A stretch of 30,749 bases of DNA, taken from contig CAMSEM010000005.1 in assembly GCA_947057505.1 (NCBI GenBank), positions 1 through 30,749 on the forward strand, given 5' to 3'. The notes below the pieces were generated by a model that saw only the letters and a list, made by a program, of their open reading frames with translations, was not told where the DNA came from and searched no databases. The translations under genes and the position numbers were made by a program. The stretch comes from an uncultured Clostridium sp. (GTDB lineage Bacteria; Bacillota; Clostridia; TANB77; CAG-508). This document shows, piece after piece, positions 6,914 to 14,730 of this stretch (position 1 is the stretch's first letter; every line of letters starts with the position of its first letter).

Positions 6914-7615
6914 CTATACAAATATAAAAACTATCATACTATACAAAATAATTTTAATAGCACAATTTAGTGCTAGCTTAAAGTTTGTTAAGGAAATTCC
7001 AATTTGATTAATTATTTCATAATTTTCTAATACTATTTTTTGTTCTTCTTTGCTTAAACTTCCTTCTTCTTGCATATATTCTTTTGCAAGTAGTTTTGCT
7101 TTTGTCATAGCTTCTACTTCTAAGCTACTACGAACTGCAAAGTAAATAAAACTAAATAAAGTTAGTATCACTAAATATAACATTGGATAAAAATTAAGCT
7201 TAAAAATAGACAAAATACAAATTACTACAAAATACAATAAATAAATATTTGAAAAAACAAAATTAAATAATAATGTTCTTTTATTTTGGATAGAATGTAC
7301 ACACTCGTGTGCTATTGTTTGCACTCTTGTAAAAGTGTTTTTTATATTAGCAATAATAATAGAGTTTGAAATTGCAATATAAAAACTAGCTGTATTTCCC
7401 TCTTCTTCTTTTATGGTAACGTTAGTATTATTTAACTTTTTTAATATAGTTTGACATATTTGCTTGTTACTTGATAATTTATTTGTTATTTCATTTAAGT
7501 CTTTGCTAAAACCTATCTCTTTTATTTTTTTAATATCTTTTATCTTTATATTCCATGCAAATTTTAAAATTGCTAAAAATAGGATCGTTATTACGATTAC
7601 AATAATATATTCCAT
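6914..7615 (-). CDS. Membrane zinc metallopeptidase (HExxH type, YugP-like)
   Basis: This 233-residue protein starts with a membrane segment (residues 3-20), followed by a soluble region containing the zinc motif AHECVHSIQ (His103, Glu104, His107). Two hydrophobic segments follow (about 117-160). Next is SSLEVEAMTKA (Glu166 or Glu168), which is well placed to give the third zinc ligand of a gluzincin. The protein ends in a final membrane segment (about 215-233). This layout fits the YugP-like neutral zinc metallopeptidase group of integral membrane proteins; the substrate is unknown. The start follows AGGAGAAG. It lies downstream of a large inverted-repeat element and is not obviously in an operon. 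Metallopeptidase assignment is fairly sure; the YugP relationship is less certain. Confidence 0.7.
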   Translation of the reverse strand: MEYIIVIVITILFLAILKFAWNIKIKDIKKIKEIGFSKDLNEITNKLSSNKQICQTILKKLNNTNVTIKEEEGNTASFYIAISNSIIIANIKNTFTRVQTIAHECVHSIQNKRTLLFNFVFSNIYLLYFVVICILSIFKLNFYPMLYLVILTLFSFIYFAVRSSLEVEAMTKAKLLAKEYMQEEGSLSKEEQKIVLENYEIINQIGISLTNFKLALNCAIKIILYSMIVFIFV

Positions 7616-7639
7616 TTTTCTTCTCCTTTTTAGTCACGG

Positions 7640-7769
7640 ATCAGCCACAGGTATGTAAAATTTGGTATAACTATTATGCCAAATGTGACACTCTTTATTT
7701 TAATTTTAATACATATTTCTGGCACTTTGGTACAAAAATACTACCAAATTTTACATACCTGTGGCTGAT
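7640..7769. repeat. 130-bp element with perfect 28-bp terminal inverted repeats (MITE-like)
   Basis: The left arm 7640-7667 (begins ATCAGCCACAGGTATG) is the exact reverse complement of 7742-7769. The 74-base interior is AT-rich and shows a second imperfect pairing (CCAAATGTGACA near 7680 against TGGCACTTTGG near 7723), so the whole could fold into one long hairpin. It has no coding capacity. It lies between the zinc peptidase and ylbF-family genes. The structure fits a miniature inverted-repeat transposable element, but no clear target-site duplication is visible and only one copy is in the window. Confidence 0.6.
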
Positions 7770-7786
7770 ATTTCAAATTTTAAAAG

Positions 7787-7835
7787 AGTCGCTAAAAAAG
7801 CTTTTCTTTTTTCCTTAAAACCTTTTTTAGCGACT
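7787..7835 (-). terminator. Strong hairpin terminator downstream of the ylbF-family gene
   Basis: Perfect 14-base arms AGTCGCTAAAAAAG (7787-7800) and CTTTTTTAGCGACT (7822-7835) surround a 21-base loop. On the minus strand it is followed by CTTTT, consistent with termination after the ylbF-family gene. Confidence 0.7.
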
Positions 7836-7864
7836 TTATTTTGATGTTTTTTTACATCATATTT

Positions 7865-8197
7865 TTATAGTACATCTTTAATTGCTTCTGCAATAATTTT
7901 ATTAACGTCTGCAATCATAATATTGAACTTTACTTCTAAATCAAAGTATTCTTTAATATCTTTATTTTCTACTAAAGTGGCATACATTTCTTCTAATTTT
8001 TTGTTTTTTTCTTCATCTTGCTCTTTTCCAGTATATGCCATTAGTTGTACATCATATCTTAATTTTTCAAATTCTTCTACTTTTTGTTTTTTTTCTGGAT
8101 TGCTTTGAATTTCATCTTTTAATTTTTTATATGCTTTATATTCTTCTGATTCTTTTATCTCATGTGCTAGACGGTTTGCGGTATCATATACTTGCAT
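7865..8197 (-). CDS. YlbF/YmcA-family protein
   Basis: The 110-residue, charged, all-helical protein (MQVYDTANRLAHEIKESEEYKAYKKLK in two stretches, then a conserved SNPEKKQKVEEFEKLR region and a C-terminal amphipathic helix) is a YlbF/YmcA-type protein. In Bacillus, YlbF, YmcA and YaaT form a complex that acts on RNase Y-dependent mRNA maturation and influences sporulation, competence and biofilm formation. Which paralogue this is cannot be decided. The start follows AAGGAGG with good spacing. The gene begins 53 bases after the stop of the GT4 gene on the same strand and may be co-transcribed with it; a strong terminator follows. Confidence 0.85.
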   Translation of the reverse strand: MQVYDTANRLAHEIKESEEYKAYKKLKDEIQSNPEKKQKVEEFEKLRYDVQLMAYTGKEQDEEKNKKLEEMYATLVENKDIKEYFDLEVKFNIMIADVNKIIAEAIKDVL

Positions 8198-8250
8198 ACC
8201 TTACCTCCTTACAGTTAATTTTTTAGTTTCTATATATATTTCCTTAAATT

Positions 8251-9543
8251 TTATGCATAAGCATGTTTTTTCTTAAAGCTAATTAAGTTTGTAATTTCTG
8301 TTTCTGTATTTTTAGCTTTATTTGTTTTTTGTGCATTTTCTTGTGCTATTTGTTCTTTTTGTTTTTCTGCTACTGTTTTGCAAATTGCCTTTTCATAAGT
8401 ATAGTGAGTATCTTGGGCAATTTTAGTCCAATTATATTCTTCTTTTACTTTTTGTTTTGCTTTTTTAGCAACATTTGCTGCTAGCTGTTTATCATATAAT
8501 AAGTTTAATACAGAATCTGCAATAGAGTTACTATTTCCTGCATAACTTTTCATTCCATTCATTCCGTGGTCTATAATTTCATTTAGCCCGCCTATGTCAG
8601 ATACTACAGTTGGCACTCCTGCAAGCATTGATTCTAGTGCTACTACACCAAATGGCTCATATGTACTTGGAAATACAGCTACATCTGCACATTTATATAT
8701 TTTTTGTACTTGTTTTGCATTTAGAAAGCCTGTAAAATATACCTTGTTTGCAAGCCCCATTGCCTGTGCTTGTGCTTTTAACTCTTCTAACATACCACCT
8801 TTACCAGCTATAATTAATTTGCTGTCTTGGTAACCATTTAAAATTTTAGGCATAGCAGAAATTAAATGTTGAATACCTTTTTCATATACTAATCTGCCTA
8901 CATAAAGAATAATTTTTTCGTTATCCATTGCATATTGCCTTCTAAAGTCGTAATCTCTTTCTATTCCATTAAAATTTGTTAGGTTAATTCCATTTGGTAT
9001 AACATTGATTTTATCAAAAGGTAGACCAAATAAGGCTTGTACATGACCTTTCATATAATTGCTATTTACAATAACTTCTGTTGCTTCATAGGTTAAAAGC
9101 CATTCTGTGTCATTAATATATCTTTGGGTTTCATCATGTATACCAGAATTTCTACCTGATTCAGTTGCATGAATAGTGGCTACCATTGGTATTTGAAAAG
9201 CTTGTTTTAATGTTTTGGCACAAGAGGCAACTAACCAATCATGAGCGTGTATAACATCAAATTTACCTTTTTCATTCATAATTTGTGTTGCTTTAGCTGC
9301 CATGGCAAAGTTTAGTTGTAATACCCAATCTATAAAGTTATTTGGGTGTATCATATAGTTTTCAACCCTATATACTTCTACCCCTTTATCATTTTCATAT
9401 TCAGGAAGATTTCCTTCTTTGTATGTTACAACAGTTACTTCATGTCCATCTTTAATTAACCTTTTAGATAAATCGTGCACAACTCTTGCAATTCCGCCTA
9501 CAATTCTTGGTGGATATTCCCATGTTAGCATTAATATTTTCAT
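8251..9543 (-). CDS. Glycosyltransferase family 4, glycogen-synthase-like
   Basis: The protein (430 residues from the chosen start) has the GT4 N-terminus MKILMLTWEYPPRIVGGIA, with the glycine loop that contacts the nucleotide sugar. It also has the IHAHDWL segment, the domain-2 opening ILYVGRLVYEKGIQHLI, and the EPFGVVALESM motif (EX7E) near residue 310. It resembles archaeal-type glycogen synthases that use UDP- or ADP-glucose. An upstream in-frame ATG at 9594 would add 17 mostly Lys/Gln/Gly residues but has no ribosome binding site; the ATG at 9543 follows GGAAAGGGG and gives the canonical family start. Neighbouring DUF4912 and GH57/DUF1957 genes on the other strand support a role in alpha-glucan synthesis. 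The last ~45 residues are Lys/Gln/Ala-rich and outside the domain. Confidence 0.85.
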   Translation of the reverse strand: MKILMLTWEYPPRIVGGIARVVHDLSKRLIKDGHEVTVVTYKEGNLPEYENDKGVEVYRVENYMIHPNNFIDWVLQLNFAMAAKATQIMNEKGKFDVIHAHDWLVASCAKTLKQAFQIPMVATIHATESGRNSGIHDETQRYINDTEWLLTYEATEVIVNSNYMKGHVQALFGLPFDKINVIPNGINLTNFNGIERDYDFRRQYAMDNEKIILYVGRLVYEKGIQHLISAMPKILNGYQDSKLIIAGKGGMLEELKAQAQAMGLANKVYFTGFLNAKQVQKIYKCADVAVFPSTYEPFGVVALESMLAGVPTVVSDIGGLNEIIDHGMNGMKSYAGNSNSIADSVLNLLYDKQLAANVAKKAKQKVKEEYNWTKIAQDTHYTYEKAICKTVAEKQKEQIAQENAQKTNKAKNTETEITNLISFKKKHAYA

Positions 9544-9822
9544 TTTTTGGCGAGCCCCTTTCCCCATTTTTTTCTTTTGATTATTTACTTTCATTTATTC
9601 TATACAAATTTTTGACAAAAGTAAACAGATTTTGCTATTTTTTTGTAAATTGTTGAAAAAAATTAAACTATATAGATTTGAGAAAAAGAGAAAGAAAAAA
9701 CTAATCAAATTTGCGAGAGTGTAAGAAATATTTACATACCCGTTAAGCCTAAAGTTCTAATTTACTACTATTAAAACTAATTTCTTAACTTATTTCAATT
9801 TTGTTTTTCACAGCATTTCGCT

Positions 9823-11160
9823 TTACAAATATAAAGCTGCTCTAAAACCGATGTAGTCACGGTAGTCGCCGTCTGGATAATTGCCACAGCGAAAAGAAGC
9901 TGGAGTGTCAAAGCCTGTACTGAGGTAATCGCCACCTCTGCTCACACGCCAATCTGTGCTGTAGACTTCCATTGTCCACTCATAAACATTTCCAGCCAGG
10001 TCATAGATATGGTTTTGCTGATAGGATGGATTAGAACCAGTAAGAGCTAAACTGCCAGAATAATTTCCTTTCCCTTTTCCATTTCTTACTACACTATTAC
10101 TTGGAACTGACTCTGTTTGTCCTTCTTCTGGAACATTTATATATTGTGGCTCTATAAATTGCATTATTGCATCCCACTGTACACCATAACATATGTTGAG
10201 GTTACTCCATAAGTAGTATCAGTAGAAGGATACATACTTCTTGCTACTTTTACGGCCCCATTAGCATTATCATTTCCTTGCAATCCATCACTTGCTTCTT
10301 TTGCACTTGTTCCTCCCCAAGGAATATAGTTCCATGGCGATACTCCTTTTTTTGGATACTGGCTTTTTTGTTACTCTGTCTGGAGTTGGTAATGTAGTTG
10401 TTAATTTTCCATCTTCATCTTTTTTTATTGGAGTAGTTACGCCATCAACACCTGCCTCAAATCTAGCTATATAAAATCCTCCATTTTCTGCTACACTTTG
10501 ATACATAGCTTTACTTTCGTCTGTTGCTATTGGTGGCGTTGTTCCTTCTTTTCCTGCTTCTTGACATTTTGAGAAAAATGATTGACGTGTATCTTCGCCA
10601 AACTCTGCTATTCTTACAAAATTATCTATATTTTCTACTGGTATCCACACAAATTGGTTTCCTTTTGCTGTATTATCTAAGTCATCATTTGCTTCATCTA
10701 ATATGACTAATCCATTGGTGATATTATTAATATCTTCTCCTACCTCTTTTACTACACAAAATCCTACTGGGATTTTGACTACTTTTTCTATCCCATCTAC
10801 TGTTTCTTTCCACTCTACATTTGTTTTTCCATCGGCTTGTACTGGTACCTTTTCTCCTTTATCTGGATTTACATGCTTTGGTGGGTCAACTGTTGGATTG
10901 TCTGGGTCTGTTAGTTTGGTTATTTCGCTCCAATTTCCATTTGTTAAATATTCATTTAATTTATTTAAATCTTCTTGGTCTTTTTCTGCTGATTTATTGG
11001 TTTCATCTGCTGCCTTTTGTGCCATAGTGATAATTCCAATATCTCCAAATAGCACAGTAATACTTACTCCTGCTAGTATTAAAAGCACTACAATCGTTAC
11101 TACTAGTGCAATTAAAGTAATGCCTTTTTCTTTTATTCTTTTTACATTGTTCTTTTTCAT
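9823..11160 (-). pseudogene. Prepilin-like N-terminus fused to SUMF1/FGE-like domain, two frameshifts
   Basis: The product starts with a prepilin-type leader, KEKG followed by ITLIALVVTIVVLLILAGVS (no Glu at position 5 of the mature part). Next come a Pro/Asp-rich linker and then a SUMF1/formylglycine-generating-enzyme-like fold: GGFYIARFEAG, WNYIPWGGTSAKEASD, CYGVQWDAIMQFIE, YDLAGNVYEWT, RVSRGGDYL and IGFRAALYL. Reading breaks twice. An extra base in a 7-base run (coding-strand A, 10347-10353) ends one frame at 10288, and a missing base near 10192 restores the last frame. The two cancel, giving about 445 residues if corrected. Start at 11160 is chosen over 11199 because AAGGAG lies just before it. 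It is probably a secreted or surface-displayed ligand-binding protein; FGE catalytic activity is not claimed. The 3' end is higher in GC than its neighbours. Confidence 0.8.
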
Positions 11161-11464
11161 AAATTTCTTCTCCTTTTTCTTATGTTTATTTTGTTTCATT
11201 TAAAATCGTTTTATTCTTCTTTCGTTTTCTATTATACATTTTCTAATAGTTGATTGCCATTAAATATTATTTACATAATTTCTGCATGTATTATCTTTTT
11301 CACTACTATGCGTAGTATATATTACTCGTTTTTATTTGTCACCTCGCCTTTATTATGCTTTTTATTACAAATATTTTAACTTTGTTCTTATTTTCTATTG
11401 AATTTATTTTGTTTTTGATATAGTATATATAAATAGAAAAAAGAGAATTGAAGCGGAGGAAAAA
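11161..11464. promoter_or_regulatory. Divergent intergenic region with candidate promoter for the DUF4912 gene
   Basis: This 304-base AT-rich region separates divergent genes. For the plus-strand gene, TTGAAT (11398-11403), 17 bases and TAGTAT (11421-11426) form a plausible promoter, 38 bases before the start codon. For the minus-strand gene a TATAAT-like box (11234-11239) is visible about 75 bases upstream of its start, but I see no convincing -35. No RNA gene or further coding region is seen. Confidence 0.45.
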
Positions 11465-12373
11465 ATGCCTAAAAAAACAAAAGATAAAATAATAGAAGAT
11501 ATAAAAAATGTATCAACTACTAATTTAGAAACAGCCATAAAAAAAACAGCTACTAAAAAAGTATCTACAAAAGCAAAAGAAAAATCCAAACTCGAAGTAA
11601 CTACTAAGAAATTTACTACTAAAAAAAGTACTGCCACAAATAAAAGTGCTACTGTAACTAAGAAAAAAACTTCTACTACTAAAAGTAAATCAACAAAAGA
11701 AAACGCATCAACCAAGAAAAAAACTACAAAAAGTGCTTCTAGAACAACTAGTCCCACTACTCGTTCTAGAAAAAAGAAAGTAGCTATTCCAGAATACTAT
11801 GACCTACCTAACACTTATGAACAAACTGTAGTAAAAATATTAGCACAAACACCAACCATTTTGTTTGTTTATTGGGACATTGCAAATAGTGATAAACAAA
11901 ATTTATTAAATCAATATGGAGAATACTTTTTCCAAGATACTACTCCATTCTTATTAGTAATAAATAAAACTAAGAATTATCAATTTGAAGTAGAAATAAA
12001 TGATTATGCTAATAGCTGGTATTTAACTATTCCTGATAGTGATTGTGAATATGAAGTTATATTAATGAGAAAAAACAAAAATTTAGAAGTAATACATGAA
12101 AATAATGGTAGTATTACAATTGCTTCTTCCAATAACTTAGAAACTCCTAATGACCATATCTTATTTGACAAATTAGGCAAAACCGTTTTCTTTCAAAATG
12201 TAAAAAATCATAATCTAGAAGAGAAAAATATTTCTTCGTTTCATTTTATTCATAACATTGGAAAAATTTATAATATTTATGATTTATATAAAGAGATTTA
12301 TAAAAATGAATTAAATGTAGATGAATTAGGTACTACACTTTCTTCTTCTAATTTTAGTTCAACTTTTAAATAA
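11465..12373 (+). CDS. DUF4912 protein with histone-H1-like Lys/Thr/Ser-rich N-terminal tail
   Basis: This 302-residue protein has two parts. Residues 1 to about 112 are low-complexity, dominated by Lys, Thr, Ser and Ala in short KKTATKK / TTKKST units, strongly basic and probably disordered. From about residue 113 (IPEYYDLPNTYEQTVVKILAQTPTILFVYWDI, here in two parts) the sequence matches DUF4912, a domain with an all-beta core that binds something unknown and often sits next to GH57/DUF1957 branching enzymes and GT4 synthases. AGCGGAGG precedes the ATG by six bases. The branching enzyme follows 121 bases downstream on the same strand. A role in organising glycogen-like polymer, or binding it, is inference from context. 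The basic tail could equally bind nucleic acid or anionic wall polymer. Confidence 0.8.
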   Translation: MPKKTKDKIIEDIKNVSTTNLETAIKKTATKKVSTKAKEKSKLEVTTKKFTTKKSTATNKSATVTKKKTSTTKSKSTKENASTKKKTTKSASRTTSPTTRSRKKKVAIPEYYDLPNTYEQTVVKILAQTPTILFVYWDIANSDKQNLLNQYGEYFFQDTTPFLLVINKTKNYQFEVEINDYANSWYLTIPDSDCEYEVILMRKNKNLEVIHENNGSITIASSNNLETPNDHILFDKLGKTVFFQNVKNHNLEEKNISSFHFIHNIGKIYNIYDLYKEIYKNELNVDELGTTLSSSNFSSTFK

Positions 12374-12380
12374 AATTTTG

Positions 12381-12427
12381 TTACTTTAGTGCTACTTATT
12401 TTTTACCAGAATATCACACTAAAGTAA
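12381..12427 (+). terminator. Inverted repeat after the DUF4912 gene
   Basis: Perfect 11-base arms TTACTTTAGTG (12381-12391) and CACTAAAGTAA (12417-12427) enclose a 25-base loop, eight bases after the stop. There is no strong T-tract on the plus strand, so termination may be partial and allow read-through into the branching enzyme gene. Confidence 0.4.
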
Positions 12428-12435
12428 ATACTAGA

Positions 12436-12480
12436 TGCGTCCCTCAGTCACCCTATTTAGGGTGACTGACCACCGTCCCC
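12436..12480. repeat. GC-rich REP-like palindrome in the branching-enzyme leader
   Basis: A perfect hairpin (CAGTCACCCTA 12445-12455, TAGGGTGACTG 12458-12468, two-base loop) is flanked by GCGTCCC on the left and CCGTCCCC on the right. It is far more GC-rich than its surroundings and sits immediately before the AAGGAGG at 12481. Short palindromes with a GGGGACGG-type foot resemble REP elements mobilised by Y1-type transposases, but there is no transposase in the window. Confidence 0.5.
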
Positions 12481-12494
12481 AAGGAGGAAGAAAA

Positions 12495-14093
12495 ATGTCT
12501 AATGTGAAGGGTTATGTAAGTTTTGTTTTACATGCACACTTACCTTTTATTCATCACCCAGAGAGTGAAGATTATTTAGAGGAGCAATGGTTATATGAGG
12601 CTATTTCAGAGACCTATTTGCCTTTATTAATAAATTTTACAAAGTTGGAGGAGGAAAAAGTTGGCTTTGCAGTTACTATGTCAATGACTCCCCCTCTTTT
12701 AAATATGCTTGATAACAAGCTATTACAAAAGCGTTATATTAAATATTTGCGTACTCACATTGAACTTGCTAAAAAAGAGCTTATTAGAACGAAAGATAAT
12801 ATAAAAGAGAATGAACTTGCTAAGTATTATTTAGATCGTTATTCTAATGATTTACATTTATTTAAAGATGTATATGATTGTAATTTAATTAGTGCTTTTA
12901 AGCATTTTCAAGATATTGGTGTATTAGAAATTATTACTTGTGGTGCTACTCATGGCTACTTTCCTATATTGTATGTGAATGAGAAGACAGTAAGGGCACA
13001 AATTGCAGTGGGTGTACAAACTTATGAAAAATATTTTGGTAAAAAACCTCGTGGTATTTGGCTGCCAGAGTGTGGCTATGTTCCTGAGGCTGATAAATAT
13101 TTAAAAGAGTTTGGTATTGAATATATTATTACAGAGTCGCATGGTATTTTATATGCTAACCCTACTCCTATTCATGGTACTTTTGCTCCTATTGTTTCAC
13201 CTGAGGGTGTAATTGCTTTCGGGCGTGATATAGAGTCTTCTAGGCAAGTGTGGAGTTCTATTAATGGTTATCCTGGTGATTTTAATTATAGAGAGTTTTA
13301 TAGGGATATTGGTTATGATGCGCCTTACGATTATATAAAACCTTATATTGCTTCTAATGGTGTTAGAGTTCATACTGGACTTAAGTATTATCGTATTACA
13401 GGAAAAGATTGTGAAAAGGACTACTATAATTTACAATGGGCTCAAGATTCTGTAGAGAAACAGGCTGGTCACTTTTTGGATAGTAGAGTGTCTCAAATCA
13501 ATCAATTGGCTCCTTTAACTACTAACCCACCTATTGTATTATGCCCTTATGATGCAGAGCTTTATGGTCATTGGTGGTATGAAGGTCCTAATTGGCTATA
13601 TATATTGTTTAAGAAAATTTATTATGATGAGTGTAATTTTAAACTAATTACTCCTGGAAATTATATTGATAAGTATCCACTTATGCAAGTTTGTACTCCT
13701 TGCCGTTCTAGTTGGGGTGCTAATGGTTATAGTGAGGTATGGCTTAACCATACTAATGATTATGCTCACAAACATTTACATGTTGCTGGTGATAAAATGG
13801 TAGAACTTGCTGAAAAGTTTGCAAATGAAACAGCTCCTATTAAAATACGTGCTTTAAACCAATGTGCAAGGGAATTGCTACTTGCGCAAAGTAGTGATTG
13901 GCTATTTATTATTACGAATGGTACTATGGTAGACTATGCAAAAAAACGTATTAAAGACCATATTGGAAGATTTACTAAGTTATATAATGGTTTAATAGAA
14001 AATTGTATAGATGAAAATTATATTGTTTTTTTAGAAGATTTAGAAGAAAAGGATTGTATTTTTCCTGAGATTGATTATAAAATTTATAATTAG
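12495..14093 (+). CDS. GH57 (DUF1957) 1,4-alpha-glucan branching enzyme
   Basis: GH57 branching enzymes create alpha-1,6 branches in glycogen-like polymers. The 532-residue protein has the family start GYVSFVLHAHLPF (His13 and His15) and the catalytic-nucleophile motif IWLPECGY (Glu192). The acid/base motif CPYDAELYGHWWYEGP has Asp353, closely matching the spacing in the Thermococcus enzyme (Glu183, Asp354). A C-terminal helical DUF1957 region contains SSWGANGYSEVWLN and QSSDWLFII, typical of this subfamily. ATG at 12495 is chosen because AAGGAGG lies at 12481-12487; an earlier in-frame ATG at 12435 would translate through a palindromic element and has no ribosome binding site. With the DUF4912 gene and the nearby GT4 gene it forms an alpha-glucan synthesis locus. 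Catalytic residues are all present. Confidence 0.9.
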   Translation: MSNVKGYVSFVLHAHLPFIHHPESEDYLEEQWLYEAISETYLPLLINFTKLEEEKVGFAVTMSMTPPLLNMLDNKLLQKRYIKYLRTHIELAKKELIRTKDNIKENELAKYYLDRYSNDLHLFKDVYDCNLISAFKHFQDIGVLEIITCGATHGYFPILYVNEKTVRAQIAVGVQTYEKYFGKKPRGIWLPECGYVPEADKYLKEFGIEYIITESHGILYANPTPIHGTFAPIVSPEGVIAFGRDIESSRQVWSSINGYPGDFNYREFYRDIGYDAPYDYIKPYIASNGVRVHTGLKYYRITGKDCEKDYYNLQWAQDSVEKQAGHFLDSRVSQINQLAPLTTNPPIVLCPYDAELYGHWWYEGPNWLYILFKKIYYDECNFKLITPGNYIDKYPLMQVCTPCRSSWGANGYSEVWLNHTNDYAHKHLHVAGDKMVELAEKFANETAPIKIRALNQCARELLLAQSSDWLFIITNGTMVDYAKKRIKDHIGRFTKLYNGLIENCIDENYIVFLEDLEEKDCIFPEIDYKIYN

Positions 14094-14206
14094 TATTCTC
14101 ACTAGTTGTTATCATTTTTAAAACTTTCACTTACTATTACAAAAAATATTTTAAGTTTAGATTACATCTATGGCAAGCTGATACTAGAATTTATATGTAT
14201 CATAAA

Positions 14207-14232
14207 ACCCCTAGGATTATTTTCCTAGGGGT
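14207..14232 (-). terminator. Terminator of the small membrane protein gene
   Basis: Perfect 10-base arms ACCCCTAGGA (14207-14216) and TCCTAGGGGT (14223-14232) with a six-base loop. On the minus strand it is followed by TTTTATG. The converging branching-enzyme transcript would also meet this hairpin. Confidence 0.8.
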
Positions 14233-14249
14233 GTTGATTGGAATTTATA

Positions 14250-14498
14250 CTACCATTCTTGCATGCTATCTCCTATAATAGAAAATCCAATAACGATGGC
14301 AACAAATCCTGCCGGCTCTGCATCTCCCAAGCATAGCAAACTGGCTATTAAAAATAAAAACATTATTCCAATACCCAATTTGGTTTTTTTCCAAAAATTT
14401 TCCTTACTTAAAGGCCGCTCATCCTTGCCAATTTGCTCACGGTATACTATCATTCCTACTGCTACAAGTATTACGAAAATTCCAATCATAATTTTCAT
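14250..14498 (-). CDS. Small membrane protein of unknown function
   Basis: This 82-residue protein has two predicted membrane helices (about residues 2-18 and 41-58) and a third weaker hydrophobic stretch (65-76), with a charged loop KDERPLSKENFWKKTK between the first two. I do not recognise a family. The reading frame is supported by AGGAGGG before the ATG, a consensus promoter (TTGCAT-17-TATAAT) upstream, and a strong terminator 18 bases after the stop, so it is an independent transcription unit. A leader of about 80 bases contains a short hairpin, CCTG/CAGG at 14553-14565. Confidence 0.7.
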   Translation of the reverse strand: MKIMIGIFVILVAVGMIVYREQIGKDERPLSKENFWKKTKLGIGIMFLFLIASLLCLGDAEPAGFVAIVIGFSIIGDSMQEW

Positions 14499-14589
14499 TT
14501 TTCATCCCTCCTGTAAAATATTCATTTTACTACTAGTTGTTTATATATTCACCTGAAAAACAGGATAAAAAAGATTTTTGACATTCGTT

Positions 14590-14618
14590 ATTATATCATA
14601 CTTTACATAAATATGCAA
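14590..14618 (-). promoter_or_regulatory. Promoter of the small membrane protein gene
   Basis: On the minus strand TTGCAT (14613-14618), 17 bases and a consensus TATAAT (14590-14595) precede the gene; the predicted leader is roughly 80 bases. Confidence 0.65.
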
Positions 14619-14622
14619 GCAA

Positions 14623-14650
14623 AAAATGCGAGAATTTTATTTCGCATTTT
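14623..14650 (-). terminator. Terminator of the GtrB-like glycosyltransferase gene
   Basis: Arms AAAATGCGA (14623-14631) and TCGCATTTT (14642-14650) pair perfectly with a 10-base loop. On the minus strand the second arm continues into TT, giving a six-T run, about 80 bases after the glycosyltransferase stop. Confidence 0.6.
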
Positions 14651-14730
14651 ATAGCTTTCTCTATTTTCGTAATTATTTAATTTCTTTAAGACAAAATCTA
14701 TAGATTTAGATAAAAGTATTAAATACTTAC

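Noticed and set aside
9544..9594. A longer GT4 start with 17 extra residues
   Set aside because: No ribosome binding site precedes 9594, and the family N-terminus begins exactly at the ATG at 9543.
11404..11757. A 117-codon hydrophobic frame on the minus strand
   Set aside because: It is the antisense shadow of the Lys/Thr-rich repeats of the DUF4912 gene, rich in Val/Leu/Phe only because of that composition.
12435..12494. A longer branching-enzyme start with 20 extra residues
   Set aside because: The extension is translated from the REP-like palindrome, has no ribosome binding site and is not part of the GH57 family start; ATG at 12495 follows AAGGAGG.
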